64,000 bases of DNA from Sphingobacterium sp. SYP-B4668 (GTDB taxonomy: Bacteria > Bacteroidota > Bacteroidia > Sphingobacteriales > Sphingobacteriaceae): NCBI RefSeq assembly GCF_027627455.1, contig NZ_CP115483.1, positions 682,001-746,000 on the forward strand, written 5' to 3'. The translations under genes and the position numbers were made by a program. Position 1 is the stretch's first letter; every line of letters starts with the position of its first letter. The notes below the pieces were generated by a model. That model worked only from the letters and a program-made list of their open reading frames with translations. It was not told where the DNA came from and did no database searches. Shown here in pieces: positions 28,303 to 36,983 of the stretch.

Positions 28303-29439
28303 ATGGACTTATTTAACGTTTATCCCATCAACCCCATTAATATAGTCAAAGCGCTAGGGTCAACAGTGTGGGATTCAGAAGGGAATGCTTATTTAGATTT
28401 GTATGGAGGTCATGCTGTGATTTCCATTGGACATACTCATCCCCATTACGTACGACGATTGAACGACCAGTTGCAGGAAATTGGTTTTTATTCTAATTCT
28501 GTTGAGATTCCAATCCAAAAGAAACTTGCAAGTCTGTTAGGCGAAATATCCGGTAAAAGTGCGAATCATCTTTTTCTCTGTAATTCTGGTGCAGAGGCAA
28601 ACGAGAATGCATTGAAATTGGCTTCTTTCTATAATAAACGCAAAAAGATAATTGCCTTTTCTAAGTCTTTTCACGGTCGTACTTCACTTGCGGTGGCTGC
28701 GACAGACAATGCTACTATAGTTGCACCAGTGAATGAGACGGAGAACGTTGTATTTTTACCTTTTAATGATGAGGAGGCTTTACAACAAGTTTTTACGTCA
28801 TACGGTGAGGAAATTTCTTCGGTGATAATCGAAGGGATTCAAGGTGTTGGTGGAATTCGAGAGGCATCTGTTCCTTTTTTGAAATTGATTAGGTCGCTTT
28901 GCAATCAGTATAATAGTGTTTTTATTGCCGACTCGGTGCAGTGTGGATATGGCCGTACGGGCCTTTTCTACGCTCATGATTACGCTGGTATTGAAGCTGA
29001 TATCTATACGATGGCTAAAGGAATGGGCAATGGTTTTCCAGTTGGCGCGATTAGCATTGCTCCGAAATTTAAGGCTTCTTTTGGTTTGTTGGGGACGACA
29101 TTTGGTGGGAATCATTTGGCTTGTGCGGCAGCAATGGCTGTGTTAGAAGTAATGAAGGAGGACAATTTGATGAGGAATGCAGAAGTAGTGGGAAATTATC
29201 TCATTGGTGAACTTCGAAAAATGGATAGGATAAAGGAGGTACGTGGTCGAGGTTTAATGATTGGGATAGATCTTCCAGAAGAGCTTTCGACTTTGAAGAA
29301 GGACCTTTTGGAAAAGGATCGTATTTTTACAGGTGAAGCGAAACCGAATGTAATTCGCTTGCTCCCGGCATTGAATATAACCACTGCACATGCCGATCAG
29401 TTTTTGGAGGCATTGGACAGAAGATTAAAAGCTATTTAG
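28303..29439 (+). CDS. argD: Acyl-ornithine aminotransferase (class III PLP enzyme)
   Basis: 378 residues. Converts N-acyl-glutamate semialdehyde to N-acyl-ornithine with glutamate as amino donor. Class III features: GGHAVISIGHTHPHYV near the start, LFLCNSGAEANENALKLA, FIADSVQCGYGRTG, and the PLP lysine Lys239 in AKGMGNGFPVGA. Since the next gene looks specific for succinyl-ornithine, the acyl group is probably succinyl, as in Bacteroides. First gene of the operon; 12 bases to the next. Confidence 0.93.
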   Translation: MDLFNVYPINPINIVKALGSTVWDSEGNAYLDLYGGHAVISIGHTHPHYVRRLNDQLQEIGFYSNSVEIPIQKKLASLLGEISGKSANHLFLCNSGAEANENALKLASFYNKRKKIIAFSKSFHGRTSLAVAATDNATIVAPVNETENVVFLPFNDEEALQQVFTSYGEEISSVIIEGIQGVGGIREASVPFLKLIRSLCNQYNSVFIADSVQCGYGRTGLFYAHDYAGIEADIYTMAKGMGNGFPVGAISIAPKFKASFGLLGTTFGGNHLACAAAMAVLEVMKEDNLMRNAEVVGNYLIGELRKMDRIKEVRGRGLMIGIDLPEELSTLKKDLLEKDRIFTGEAKPNVIRLLPALNITTAHADQFLEALDRRLKAI

Positions 29440-29451
29440 TAAATTACAACG

Positions 29452-30420
29452 ATGAACAAGTTTTTTTCAGTAGACGATATTCCTAATCTCTTGGAAGCGG
29501 TCAAGGAGGCACTATCCTTAAAGGCAAATCCAAATGCAAATGAGAACTTGGGAAAACATAAAATGCTAGGATTGGTATTTCTAAACCCTAGTTTGAGAAC
29601 TCGATTGAGTACGCAAAAGGCAGCTCTTAACCTTGGGATGAATGTCATGGTGATGAATATGGATAAGGATGGTTGGGCTTTGGAGACTCAGGATGGTGTT
29701 GTAATGAACGGGACCACGGTGGAACATATACGAGAGGCTGCAGCTGTGATGGGCGAATATTGTGACATATTGGGACTACGGTCATTTCCTAAGTTGAAGG
29801 ACAGAAAGGAAGATTACAGTGAGGATTTGTTTACAAAATTTATGAATTATTGTAAAGTGCCTGTGATTTCTTTAGAGAGCGCGACACGCCACCCTCTGCA
29901 AAGTCTAACGGATTTGATTACAATCATGGAACACTGGGATAAAGAAACCAAGCCGAAGGTAGTGTTGACATGGGCGCCGCATGTTAAAGCGTTGCCTCAG
30001 GCGGTGCCTAATTCATTTGCAGAATGGATGTGCAGAGCGCAAGAAGAAGGGCTTTTGGATTTTACAGTAGTACAACCTGAGGGGTATCAGCTTGCCAAAG
30101 AATTTACTATGGGTGCGCATATTTCAACCGACCTAGAAGAAAGTCTTAACGGGGCTGATTTTGTTTATGTGAAAAATTGGTCTTCTTATGAGGACTATGG
30201 GAAGGTATATCCGATTGAAGAGGATTGGATGATGGATAATAAGAAATTGAAATTGACGAATAATGCTAAAGTAATGCATTGTCTACCAGTGCGTCGCGAC
30301 TTGGAATTGTCAGCTGAGATTTTGGACGGTCCTAGTTCTTTAGTGATCAAGGAAGCTGGAAATCGAGTTTGGGCAGCACAGGTGGTAATCAAACGAATGT
30401 TGGAAAATTTAGGGAAATAA
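29452..30420 (+). CDS. argF': N-succinyl-L-ornithine transcarbamylase
   Basis: 322 residues. Carbamoyl phosphate-binding motif NPSLRTRLST (about 45-54), HPLQSLTD and the HCLPVRRD loop place it in the transcarbamylase family, and the surrounding sequence fits the Bacteroidota/Xanthomonas acyl-ornithine branch rather than the ornithine enzyme. The residue that decides substrate is Val90 (NGTTVEHI): the acetyl-ornithine enzyme has Glu here and the B. fragilis succinyl-ornithine enzyme has Pro, and Val at this site is reported to give succinyl specificity. Makes N-succinyl-citrulline. Twenty bases before argB. Confidence 0.9.
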   Translation: MNKFFSVDDIPNLLEAVKEALSLKANPNANENLGKHKMLGLVFLNPSLRTRLSTQKAALNLGMNVMVMNMDKDGWALETQDGVVMNGTTVEHIREAAAVMGEYCDILGLRSFPKLKDRKEDYSEDLFTKFMNYCKVPVISLESATRHPLQSLTDLITIMEHWDKETKPKVVLTWAPHVKALPQAVPNSFAEWMCRAQEEGLLDFTVVQPEGYQLAKEFTMGAHISTDLEESLNGADFVYVKNWSSYEDYGKVYPIEEDWMMDNKKLKLTNNAKVMHCLPVRRDLELSAEILDGPSSLVIKEAGNRVWAAQVVIKRMLENLGK

Positions 30421-30439
30421 AGTAAGCAATAAGGAGATT

Positions 30440-31237
30440 ATGGGGGTTAGCACGCTAAATATTATAAAAATTGGGGGAAATGTCATTGATAATGAGGAAG
30501 ATCTTAACGATTTTTTGGAGAAGTTCTCTGCATTGTCAGGAAAGAAAATATTAGTACACGGTGGGGGTAAGATAGCTACCAGACTAGCGACGGAGTTAGG
30601 GGTTGACGCAAAGCTCGTAGAAGGGCGTAGGATTACAGATGCTGAAATGTTGAACATTGTGACGATGGTATATGCTGGGCTTACAAACAAATCAATTGTT
30701 TCCAAATTGCAGAACTTAAAATGTGATGCGCTTGGTCTGAGTGGTGCTGATGGAGATACTATTCGTACGATGAAAAGACCAGTAAAGGATATCGACTATG
30801 GTTTCGTGGGTGACATGATGCATGACTCTATTAACAAGGGGGCAATAAAGAAAGTATTAGAGGCAGGGTTTGTTCCTGTTTTTTCTGCAATTACTCATAA
30901 TGGTCTTGGTCAGTTGCTGAACACAAATGCGGATACAATCGCATCTTCTTTGGCTGTAGCACTATCGGATTTATATGAGACTTCTTTAATCTATTGTTTT
31001 GAGAAAAATGGGGTATTGCGAGATGTAAATGATGAGAACTCTGTTGTTAATCAAATCAGTGCAAAAGATTTTGTGATGATGAAGGAAGAGGGGATAATCC
31101 ATGCGGGAATGATACCAAAGCTGCAAAATGCATTTGATGCTATTCGTAAAGGTGTGAAGCATGTACATATTGGTAATGCGAATAACCTTCACTTGTTCCA
31201 GCAGGGGCATTTTGGAACTTGCCTTGTTCAAAAATAA
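30440..31237 (+). CDS. argB: N-acyl-glutamate kinase
   Basis: 265 residues, amino acid kinase fold. KIGGNVID and VHGGGKIATRLATELG are the phosphate-binding glycine loops, GLSGADGDTI and TNADTIASSLAVAL the substrate and ATP parts. Phosphorylates N-acetyl- or, in this pathway type, N-succinyl-glutamate. An AAGGAG precedes the ATG, one of the few Shine-Dalgarno-like sites here. No feedback-sensor extension is seen. Confidence 0.94.
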   Translation: MGVSTLNIIKIGGNVIDNEEDLNDFLEKFSALSGKKILVHGGGKIATRLATELGVDAKLVEGRRITDAEMLNIVTMVYAGLTNKSIVSKLQNLKCDALGLSGADGDTIRTMKRPVKDIDYGFVGDMMHDSINKGAIKKVLEAGFVPVFSAITHNGLGQLLNTNADTIASSLAVALSDLYETSLIYCFEKNGVLRDVNDENSVVNQISAKDFVMMKEEGIIHAGMIPKLQNAFDAIRKGVKHVHIGNANNLHLFQQGHFGTCLVQK

Positions 31238-31260
31238 AGAAAACGAATCAACCTATAACC

Positions 31261-32061
31261 ATGAGTAAAATAACAATAATTGGGACTGGCAATATTGGTC
31301 TATCATTGGCCAAGGGCTTAGTTAAGTCGGGCGCATATGCAGCTTCTGAAATTACATTGACTAGACGGTCTTTAGCCGCTTTGGAGCAGGAAAAGTCTCA
31401 AGGATATGATGTAAGTGATAACAACGGACAAGCTGTAGTGGGGGCGGAGGTTGTTGTGTTGGCAGTACTTCCTCAACAATTAAAGAAGGTTATGGAGGAG
31501 CTTAAGTCAACAATCACTCCTGATCAGTTGGTTGTTTCTGTTGTGTCGGGGGTTTCATGTCTTGATGTTAAAGCGGTCTTGGGGAGTGATATGACAATTG
31601 TGAGAGCTATGCCTAATACAGCTATTGCTATTGGACAGTCTATGACTTGTATAGCTACCGATGATGCAAACGAGGTGCAATTGCAACGAGTGGAACACTT
31701 GTTTGAAACAGTTGGGGCTGTCGTCGTGATAAACGAGGATTTGATGACCTCGGCGACAGCATTGTGCGCATGTGGCATTGCATTTTTTTTACGTAGTATT
31801 AGAGCGGCATCTCAGGGTGGTGTAGAGATTGGTTTCCATGCCCATGATGCCTTAAAGATGGCTATCCAGACGGCAAAGGGCGCTGCGGATCTCTTGTTGC
31901 AAACACAAAGTCATCCTGAGAGTGAAATTGACAAGGTAACGAGCCCTAAAGGATGTACTATTGCGGGCTTAAATGAGATGGAACATAACGGTTTCAGCTC
32001 AGCATTTATAAAAGGAATTAAACTTTCAGCGACCAAAGCCGGAGGCCTATATAATGAGTGA
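31261..32061 (+). CDS. proC: Pyrroline-5-carboxylate reductase
   Basis: 266 residues. Starts at ATG 31261 (MSKITIIGTGNIGLSLAKGL), which begins the Rossmann NAD(P) loop; the open frame reaches back into argB but without need. MPNTAIAIGQSMT and the ALCACGIAFFLRSIRAASQGGVEIG dimer helix match ProC. Makes proline from pyrroline-5-carboxylate. Its place inside an arginine operon links proline and arginine synthesis. Overlaps argE by eight bases. Confidence 0.93.
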   Translation: MSKITIIGTGNIGLSLAKGLVKSGAYAASEITLTRRSLAALEQEKSQGYDVSDNNGQAVVGAEVVVLAVLPQQLKKVMEELKSTITPDQLVVSVVSGVSCLDVKAVLGSDMTIVRAMPNTAIAIGQSMTCIATDDANEVQLQRVEHLFETVGAVVVINEDLMTSATALCACGIAFFLRSIRAASQGGVEIGFHAHDALKMAIQTAKGAADLLLQTQSHPESEIDKVTSPKGCTIAGLNEMEHNGFSSAFIKGIKLSATKAGGLYNE

Positions 32062-33121
32062 GGTTGATCATTTAACGAACGCGAGTATCAGCCTTTTGCG
32101 AGAACTGATTGAGATTCCATCTTTTAGTAGAGAGGAGCATCAAACAGCGAATCGAATCCAGTCCTATTTGGAATCATTTGGTGTCAGAACTTACCGTAAG
32201 GGGAATAACGTTTGGTGTTATAATCTTCATTTTGATGCTTCGAAGCCAGTAATTTTACTTAATTCGCATCACGATACTGTTCGGCCTAATGCGGGGTATA
32301 CGCGTAATCCTTTTTTGGCTACGGAAGAGGAAGGAAAGTTGTATGGTCTGGGAAGTAATGATGCTGGAGGTTGTTTGGTCTCATTGATTGCTACATTTCT
32401 TCATTTTTATGCGGAAGAGGGAATGTTGTATAATTTTTGCCTAGCGGCTACAGCTGAAGAGGAAGTGTCTGGTCATGATGGTATTGCATCGGTATTGACG
32501 GAGCTCGGAGATTTGAGTTTTGCTATCGTGGGAGAGCCCACGCAAATGCACTTGGCTGTCGCTGAGAAAGGACTTATGGTATTGGATTGTGAAGCTCATG
32601 GAGAAGCTGGACATGCTGCTAGAGAAGAAGGGGTTAATGCAATTTATAAGGCGATGGCTGATGTGGAATGGTTTCGTACTTTTCGTTTTCCAAAGGAATC
32701 TGCGATGTTGGGGCCTATTAAAATGTCAGTGACTCTTATTACTGCGGGAACGCAACATAATGTGGTACCTGCAATATGTACATTCGTGGTGGATGTCCGT
32801 ACTACGGATGCCTATAGTAACGAGGAGACGCTATCGATTATTCAAGAGCAGGTTGAGAGCTCGGTGCGCGCACGATCGACTCGTTTGACGTCATCGTCGA
32901 TATCCTTGGAACACGCTATTGTGAAAGCAGGTGTAAGTCTAGGGAGAGAAACATATGGGTCTCCGACAATGAGTGATCAGGCCCTACTCAATATCCCATC
33001 TTTGAAGCTGGGGCCTGGAGATTCCGCACGTTCCCATATGGCGGATGAGTACATTTACCTAGATGAGATTAAAGAAGGTATCGCTCTCTATATAAGGATG
33101 TTGAGTGAAATTATCCGATAA
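32054..33121 (+). CDS. argE: M20-family acyl-ornithine/acyl-citrulline deacylase
   Basis: 355 residues, zinc metallopeptidase of the ArgE/DapE group. Metal-binding motifs SHHDTVRP (about 74-81), SNDAGG and TAEEEVSGHDG, with a lid domain from about 170 to 280 and a late MSDQALL...GPGDSARSHMADEYI. In Bacteroidota this enzyme releases citrulline or ornithine from the acylated form, completing the block begun by argD. Translation coupled to proC by an ATGAGTGA overlap. The terminator starts at its stop codon. Confidence 0.9.
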   Translation: MSEVDHLTNASISLLRELIEIPSFSREEHQTANRIQSYLESFGVRTYRKGNNVWCYNLHFDASKPVILLNSHHDTVRPNAGYTRNPFLATEEEGKLYGLGSNDAGGCLVSLIATFLHFYAEEGMLYNFCLAATAEEEVSGHDGIASVLTELGDLSFAIVGEPTQMHLAVAEKGLMVLDCEAHGEAGHAAREEGVNAIYKAMADVEWFRTFRFPKESAMLGPIKMSVTLITAGTQHNVVPAICTFVVDVRTTDAYSNEETLSIIQEQVESSVRARSTRLTSSSISLEHAIVKAGVSLGRETYGSPTMSDQALLNIPSLKLGPGDSARSHMADEYIYLDEIKEGIALYIRMLSEIIR

Positions 33122-33162
33122 TATCAAAGCGGCCATTGCATATGCAACGGCCGCTTTGATAT
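33121..33162. terminator. Bidirectional terminator between argE and the Lrp gene
   Basis: ATATCAAAGCGGCC pairs with GGCCGCTTTGATAT, and the inner TTGCATATGCAA is itself self-complementary, giving a stem of about 20 bp with one A-C mismatch. It serves the arg operon from the left and the convergent regulator from the right. Confidence 0.85.
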
Positions 33163-33171
33163 GGAATGTGC

Positions 33172-33645
33172 TTAAATCAAGCTGATTTGTCTTTTGATAC
33201 TTTCTTCTAGAGAGATAATCGTTTCCGTTCGTTGTATACCTTTTACAGATTGTATATCTTCATTCAGGACCTTTCTCAAATGTCCAGTATCTCTACAGAT
33301 AATTTTTGCAAATATACTGTACTGCCCTGTGCAATAGTGTAATTCTACAACTTCTTTGATTTTCTTTAACTGTTCAACAGCATCTGCATATTGGGATCCT
33401 TTATCAAGGTAAATCCCGAGAAATGCAGTAATATCAAACCCTACTTTCTGCGGGTTGATAATCAAATTGGAGCCGCGAATAATACCTAGTTCTTCCATCT
33501 TCTTCATTCGAACGTGAATGGTACCACCTGAAACAATTAATTTTTTAGCAATTTCGGTATAGGGGATTGAAGCATCTTCCATCAAAATAGACAAAATTTG
33601 AATGTCTAATGAATCTAAGTCGTAGTTGGAATAATTAATTTCCAT
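33172..33645 (-). CDS. Lrp/AsnC-family transcriptional regulator
   Basis: 157 residues. N-terminal winged helix (about 8-65; LDSLDIQILSILMEDASIPYTEIAKKLIVSGGTIHVRMKKMEELGII) and C-terminal ligand-binding RAM domain (about 70-150). Members bind amino acids and act as octamers. It stands tail to tail with the arginine operon, so control of arginine genes is a reasonable guess, although Lrp homologues are frequent in Bacteroidota and this may be a global one. A run of 662 bases without a gene lies upstream. Confidence 0.93.
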   Translation of the reverse strand: MEINYSNYDLDSLDIQILSILMEDASIPYTEIAKKLIVSGGTIHVRMKKMEELGIIRGSNLIINPQKVGFDITAFLGIYLDKGSQYADAVEQLKKIKEVVELHYCTGQYSIFAKIICRDTGHLRKVLNEDIQSVKGIQRTETIISLEESIKRQISLI

Positions 33646-34307
33646 AAATCCTATATTTTGTTTTTAAAATAATGCTTTTATTATGACGCTATTGATATTA
33701 TGAATGAATAACTGCTTGCGCAGAATATCAGTTTTCTTTCAAAATGTATATCCTTTCATTCAAAAATATCTTGGTTTATGTTTTTGGTTAGCACTATAGA
33801 TGAGTTTATTCGTTATCTATAATTTATCTTTCTATAATTCAATTTGATATTCTTGACAATTTTACAAAAATAGTAAGTTTTTTGGTTATTGTGGTATTAA
33901 TTTCATAATTAATATATCCTTAACTTGTGAAAATTACTAGGATTGCATTTTTTTATTCTGGCCGATTATATTATAGTGTAATCTCGTGGTGGACGGGAAT
34001 AACTGTGCTCCATGCGTTTGCAGGGATGGTGGGTATGGAACGAATATTAGGAAATATTCTGATTAACGGATTGTAAGGCAAATGTGGCAGAATAATTATT
34101 TTCGAATAGTGACTGGGGAATACAAAGCATTTTTTCTAAGTTTATAGAATCATCACCACCGAACGACTGGCTGATGACCATTGCAAAGTAAACCGATGCG
34201 CCAAATGGCGATTACAAAGTGATTACATATAGATGAAATCAAGATAGGCATATGACTTACAGATTAAGACAATACGCCGATGGTTGTTTCATCTTTAAAA
34301 AATAGAT
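33646..34307. other. Long stretch without a recognised gene
   Basis: 662 A/T-rich bases. It must hold the promoter of the Lrp gene; CAAAAATA (33761-33768), a -7 box read on the minus strand, is a candidate without a clear -33. On the plus strand a 49-codon frame (GTG 33927 to TAA 34076) would encode a hydrophobic, Trp-rich peptide (SWWTGITVLHAFAGMVGM); it is unsupported and may be chance. A 17-codon frame (34252-34305) ends two bases before the next gene. No RNA gene or repeat recognised. Confidence 0.5.
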
Positions 34308-35351
34308 ATGGAATTTGATGATGTGAAGATATCTAGAAAGAAGCCTATATTTCCTGTGGGTTCGGGATTGAATAAATATCTCAAAGTGTATCAGCGAGAT
34401 GCCAAATTGCCTATAGCTTATCGAGATTTATTGTCATTTAGTGAAACAATTCCTGTGTTGGATAAAAATGGGAACGATACTTTTTGGGAGACCCCTTTGT
34501 ATCTGCCCTATTTGCAGGATCAGTTGTATGAGGGGTTAAAAATTGTCTATGCAGAACTGAAAGCTTCTGGTAATACCCGTATAGTACAGCATAAATACAT
34601 TGATAGGATTGAGTATTGTGCATTTGGTAATACCAGACCGTTTCGTATTCGTATCGTCAATCGGTTGAATGACGTTTACGATTATTTTTATGTAAAACAA
34701 GCAGATGCGTCTCGTATATATGGTTTAGAACTGGAGGAAATCCTGTCACCTAACCAAGTCAATTATTTGGTTGATCAGGATACATTAATCGAAGAACATA
34801 TTGTCGGGATTCCGGGTGATGTCTTTAGTAAGGATAGAATGTTTTCTCCTGACTATAATATGACGAGGATTGCAAAGGAATTTGTGAAGTTCAATGAGCG
34901 ATGTATAATTACATTGTTAGGTGATATGAGAGCATATAATTTCGTTATGCAAATCACACCTGACTTTGATGATTTTCAATTTAGGATTAGGGCGATAGAT
35001 TTCGACCAGCAATTTTACGAAGGTAATCCAAAAGTGTATATGCCACAGTTTTTCAAAGAAAATTATCCATATGTCAAAGTATGCATGGAATACCTGAATG
35101 ATCGAACGGTATCTCAATATCAACAAGAGGAACGGTCTTCTTTAGTCCATCGCGTGCGAAGTGAACGTCATCGTATTGCTGATTTAAGAGATGCATCCCA
35201 AACGCAGCAATTGTCTTCTATTGCGAATATTGTCCAGTTACGGGAAGGGTATGCGGCTTTTCATTCGGACGCCCGATATCTGAAATGCAAAACTATGACA
35301 GATATTATTGAGTTGAATGTGAAAAATGTGATTCGACAAATGCAGCTGTAG
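34308..35351 (+). CDS. Unrecognised protein with kinase-like residues
   Basis: 347 residues, soluble, no signal peptide or membrane helix. I do not recognise a named family. The pattern of residues resembles the protein-kinase/aminoglycoside-kinase fold: Lys130 in FYVKQ (like the VAIK lysine), Glu141-Glu144 in LELEEIL (like the helix C glutamate), GDMRAYNF with Asp206 and Asn211 (like D-x4-N of the catalytic loop) and IDFD with Asp231 (like DFG). A glycine-rich loop is not clear. The C-terminal third is charged and helical. It is single, convergent with ruvC (adjacent stop codons, no terminator). Function unknown; the kinase idea is inference. Confidence 0.8.
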   Translation: MEFDDVKISRKKPIFPVGSGLNKYLKVYQRDAKLPIAYRDLLSFSETIPVLDKNGNDTFWETPLYLPYLQDQLYEGLKIVYAELKASGNTRIVQHKYIDRIEYCAFGNTRPFRIRIVNRLNDVYDYFYVKQADASRIYGLELEEILSPNQVNYLVDQDTLIEEHIVGIPGDVFSKDRMFSPDYNMTRIAKEFVKFNERCIITLLGDMRAYNFVMQITPDFDDFQFRIRAIDFDQQFYEGNPKVYMPQFFKENYPYVKVCMEYLNDRTVSQYQQEERSSLVHRVRSERHRIADLRDASQTQQLSSIANIVQLREGYAAFHSDARYLKCKTMTDIIELNVKNVIRQMQL

Positions 35352-35918
35352 CTATTTTACTCGGTTTTGATTCTCTTTGGCAAAGGCTTCCCAGCCACTG
35401 TATGATTTGGATAGGCCTGAGGTCGTATTTTGTTGAAAAGAATGGCATACGGCTACTGCAAGTCCATCTGTAGCGTCCAGGAACTCCGGTGTCTCTTTGA
35501 ATGATAATAACGTTTTAAGCATAGCCGCCACTTGCTCTTTTGTGGCATTCCCATTTCCGGTTACAGATTGTTTTATCTTTCTGGGAGAATATTCAAATAT
35601 GGGAATATCGTGATTGAGTGCTGCTGCCATTGCAACGCCTTGAGCACGACCAAGTTTGAGCATAACTTGGATATTTTTACCATAGAAGGGTGCTTCCAAA
35701 GCGACACAGTCTGGTTTGTATTCTTGGATAAGTGCCGATGTTTTTTTAAAGATGCGTTGTAACTTCAAGGCGTGATCATCTAGATGCCCCATTTTTATAA
35801 CACCAAGGGATATTAAAGAAATTTTCTTTCCCGTTTCTTTGACTAGTCCATACCCCATTACGACGGTGCCAGGGTCAATGCCTAAAATAATTCGCTCTTT
35901 TGCTGCTTCCTTTTGCAT
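35352..35918 (-). CDS. ruvC: Crossover junction endodeoxyribonuclease RuvC
   Basis: 188 residues. Cuts Holliday junctions as a dimer after RuvAB branch migration. RNase H fold with all four acidic residues: Asp15 (GIDPGT), Glu75 (ALEAPFYGKN), Asp148 and Asp151 (LDATDGLAVAVCH). Slightly longer than the E. coli protein (173) because of a C-terminal end rich in Ser and Lys. ruvA/ruvB are not nearby. Stop codon touches that of the convergent unknown gene. Confidence 0.97.
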   Translation of the reverse strand: MQKEAAKERIILGIDPGTVVMGYGLVKETGKKISLISLGVIKMGHLDDHALKLQRIFKKTSALIQEYKPDCVALEAPFYGKNIQVMLKLGRAQGVAMAAALNHDIPIFEYSPRKIKQSVTGNGNATKEQVAAMLKTLLSFKETPEFLDATDGLAVAVCHSFQQNTTSGLSKSYSGWEAFAKENQNRVK

Positions 35919-36008
35919 GTGGATACAATATTACACTTTCTTTTGTGAATTAACTTCAAGCTATGTCACTAAAAATTAGTAAAATTGTGATCTTGATAAA
36001 ATAGTGTC

Positions 36009-36983
36009 TTGACAAACAAAACAAGAAAATATCTCAATCTATGTATTAAAATTGCGGTCTTGCTATTAGCGGGATGGTATATTTATTTCAAAGTCAATAA
36101 TCAAGATAACCTTAAAGAATTCAAATCTTTATTGAATGACCTTGACAAGGACCTTATCTTGGCCGTATTGATTACTGTAATCGTTTTGATGTTTTGTAAC
36201 TGGTTTTTGGAAGTTGCAAAATGGAAGTTCATCAGTAGGCGCATTGAAAGAATTAGTTGGTGGCGAGCAATTGAGGGCGTATTTTGTGGGCTTACCTGGG
36301 CGATATTTACACCGAATAGAATAGGTGAGTATGGGGGGCGGGTCATGTATTTATCTCCTGAAAACCGGGCCTCTGGAGCCGTTGCAATGGGAGTGGGGCA
36401 TTTTGCTCAATTGGTATTGACCAGCATATTTGGAGCGCTAAGTATCGCATGGTTCGTAGCAAAATTTCTTCCCGTATCGATTGAAATCAAGATATTGGTC
36501 TGGGTGATAGCTCTGCTCTATGCACTTGCATTCTTGGTCGTTTTCTTTAATGTACATTGGGTAGATAGACTTGTAAAACGTATTCGCATATTCCGGAAAA
36601 TTCAATCTTTTTTTTCTGTACTTGAGGACTATGATAAGCGGGAGCTCAGTGTAATTCTGGGAATTTCCTTGTGTCGATTTGTCATCTTTACTTCGCAATA
36701 TATCATATTAATGGAGGTCATATTACCAGACTTACCATTTGTATCTATGGTATTGATGATTTTTATCTTGTTTTTTGTGCAATCTGCCGTACCTTCGCTT
36801 GACTTATTCGATTTTAGTGTCAGAAGTTTTGTGGCGAGTAACTTATATGGTTATATTACCAGTCAGGAAATCGCGGTCATGGCCATTGTATCTTGTATTT
36901 GGTTTGTGAATCTAATATTGCCAGCTATATTGGGGTCCTTTTTTGCAGTAAAAGTTAATTATTTAAGTGATAACAAGTCTTAG
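36009..36983 (+). CDS. Flippase-like membrane protein (lysyl-phosphatidylglycerol synthase TM region family)
   Basis: 324 residues, seven to eight membrane helices. The family signature of the UPF0104/LPG-synthase transmembrane domain is seen at TPNRIGEYGGRVMYLSPENR and in the late SVRSFVASNLYG segment. It lacks the cytosolic lysyl-transferase domain, so it is a stand-alone transporter-like protein, probably moving a lipid or lipid-linked sugar. The start is a TTG at 36009; no ATG precedes the first helix. The last 17 bases overlap the glycosyltransferase gene, which suggests a joint role in making and flipping a glycolipid. Confidence 0.85.
   Translation: MTNKTRKYLNLCIKIAVLLLAGWYIYFKVNNQDNLKEFKSLLNDLDKDLILAVLITVIVLMFCNWFLEVAKWKFISRRIERISWWRAIEGVFCGLTWAIFTPNRIGEYGGRVMYLSPENRASGAVAMGVGHFAQLVLTSIFGALSIAWFVAKFLPVSIEIKILVWVIALLYALAFLVVFFNVHWVDRLVKRIRIFRKIQSFFSVLEDYDKRELSVILGISLCRFVIFTSQYIILMEVILPDLPFVSMVLMIFILFFVQSAVPSLDLFDFSVRSFVASNLYGYITSQEIAVMAIVSCIWFVNLILPAILGSFFAVKVNYLSDNKS

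Noticed and set aside
33927..34076. 49-codon hydrophobic frame
   Set aside because: GTG start, no promoter pair, no recognised homology; kept only as part of the orphan region.
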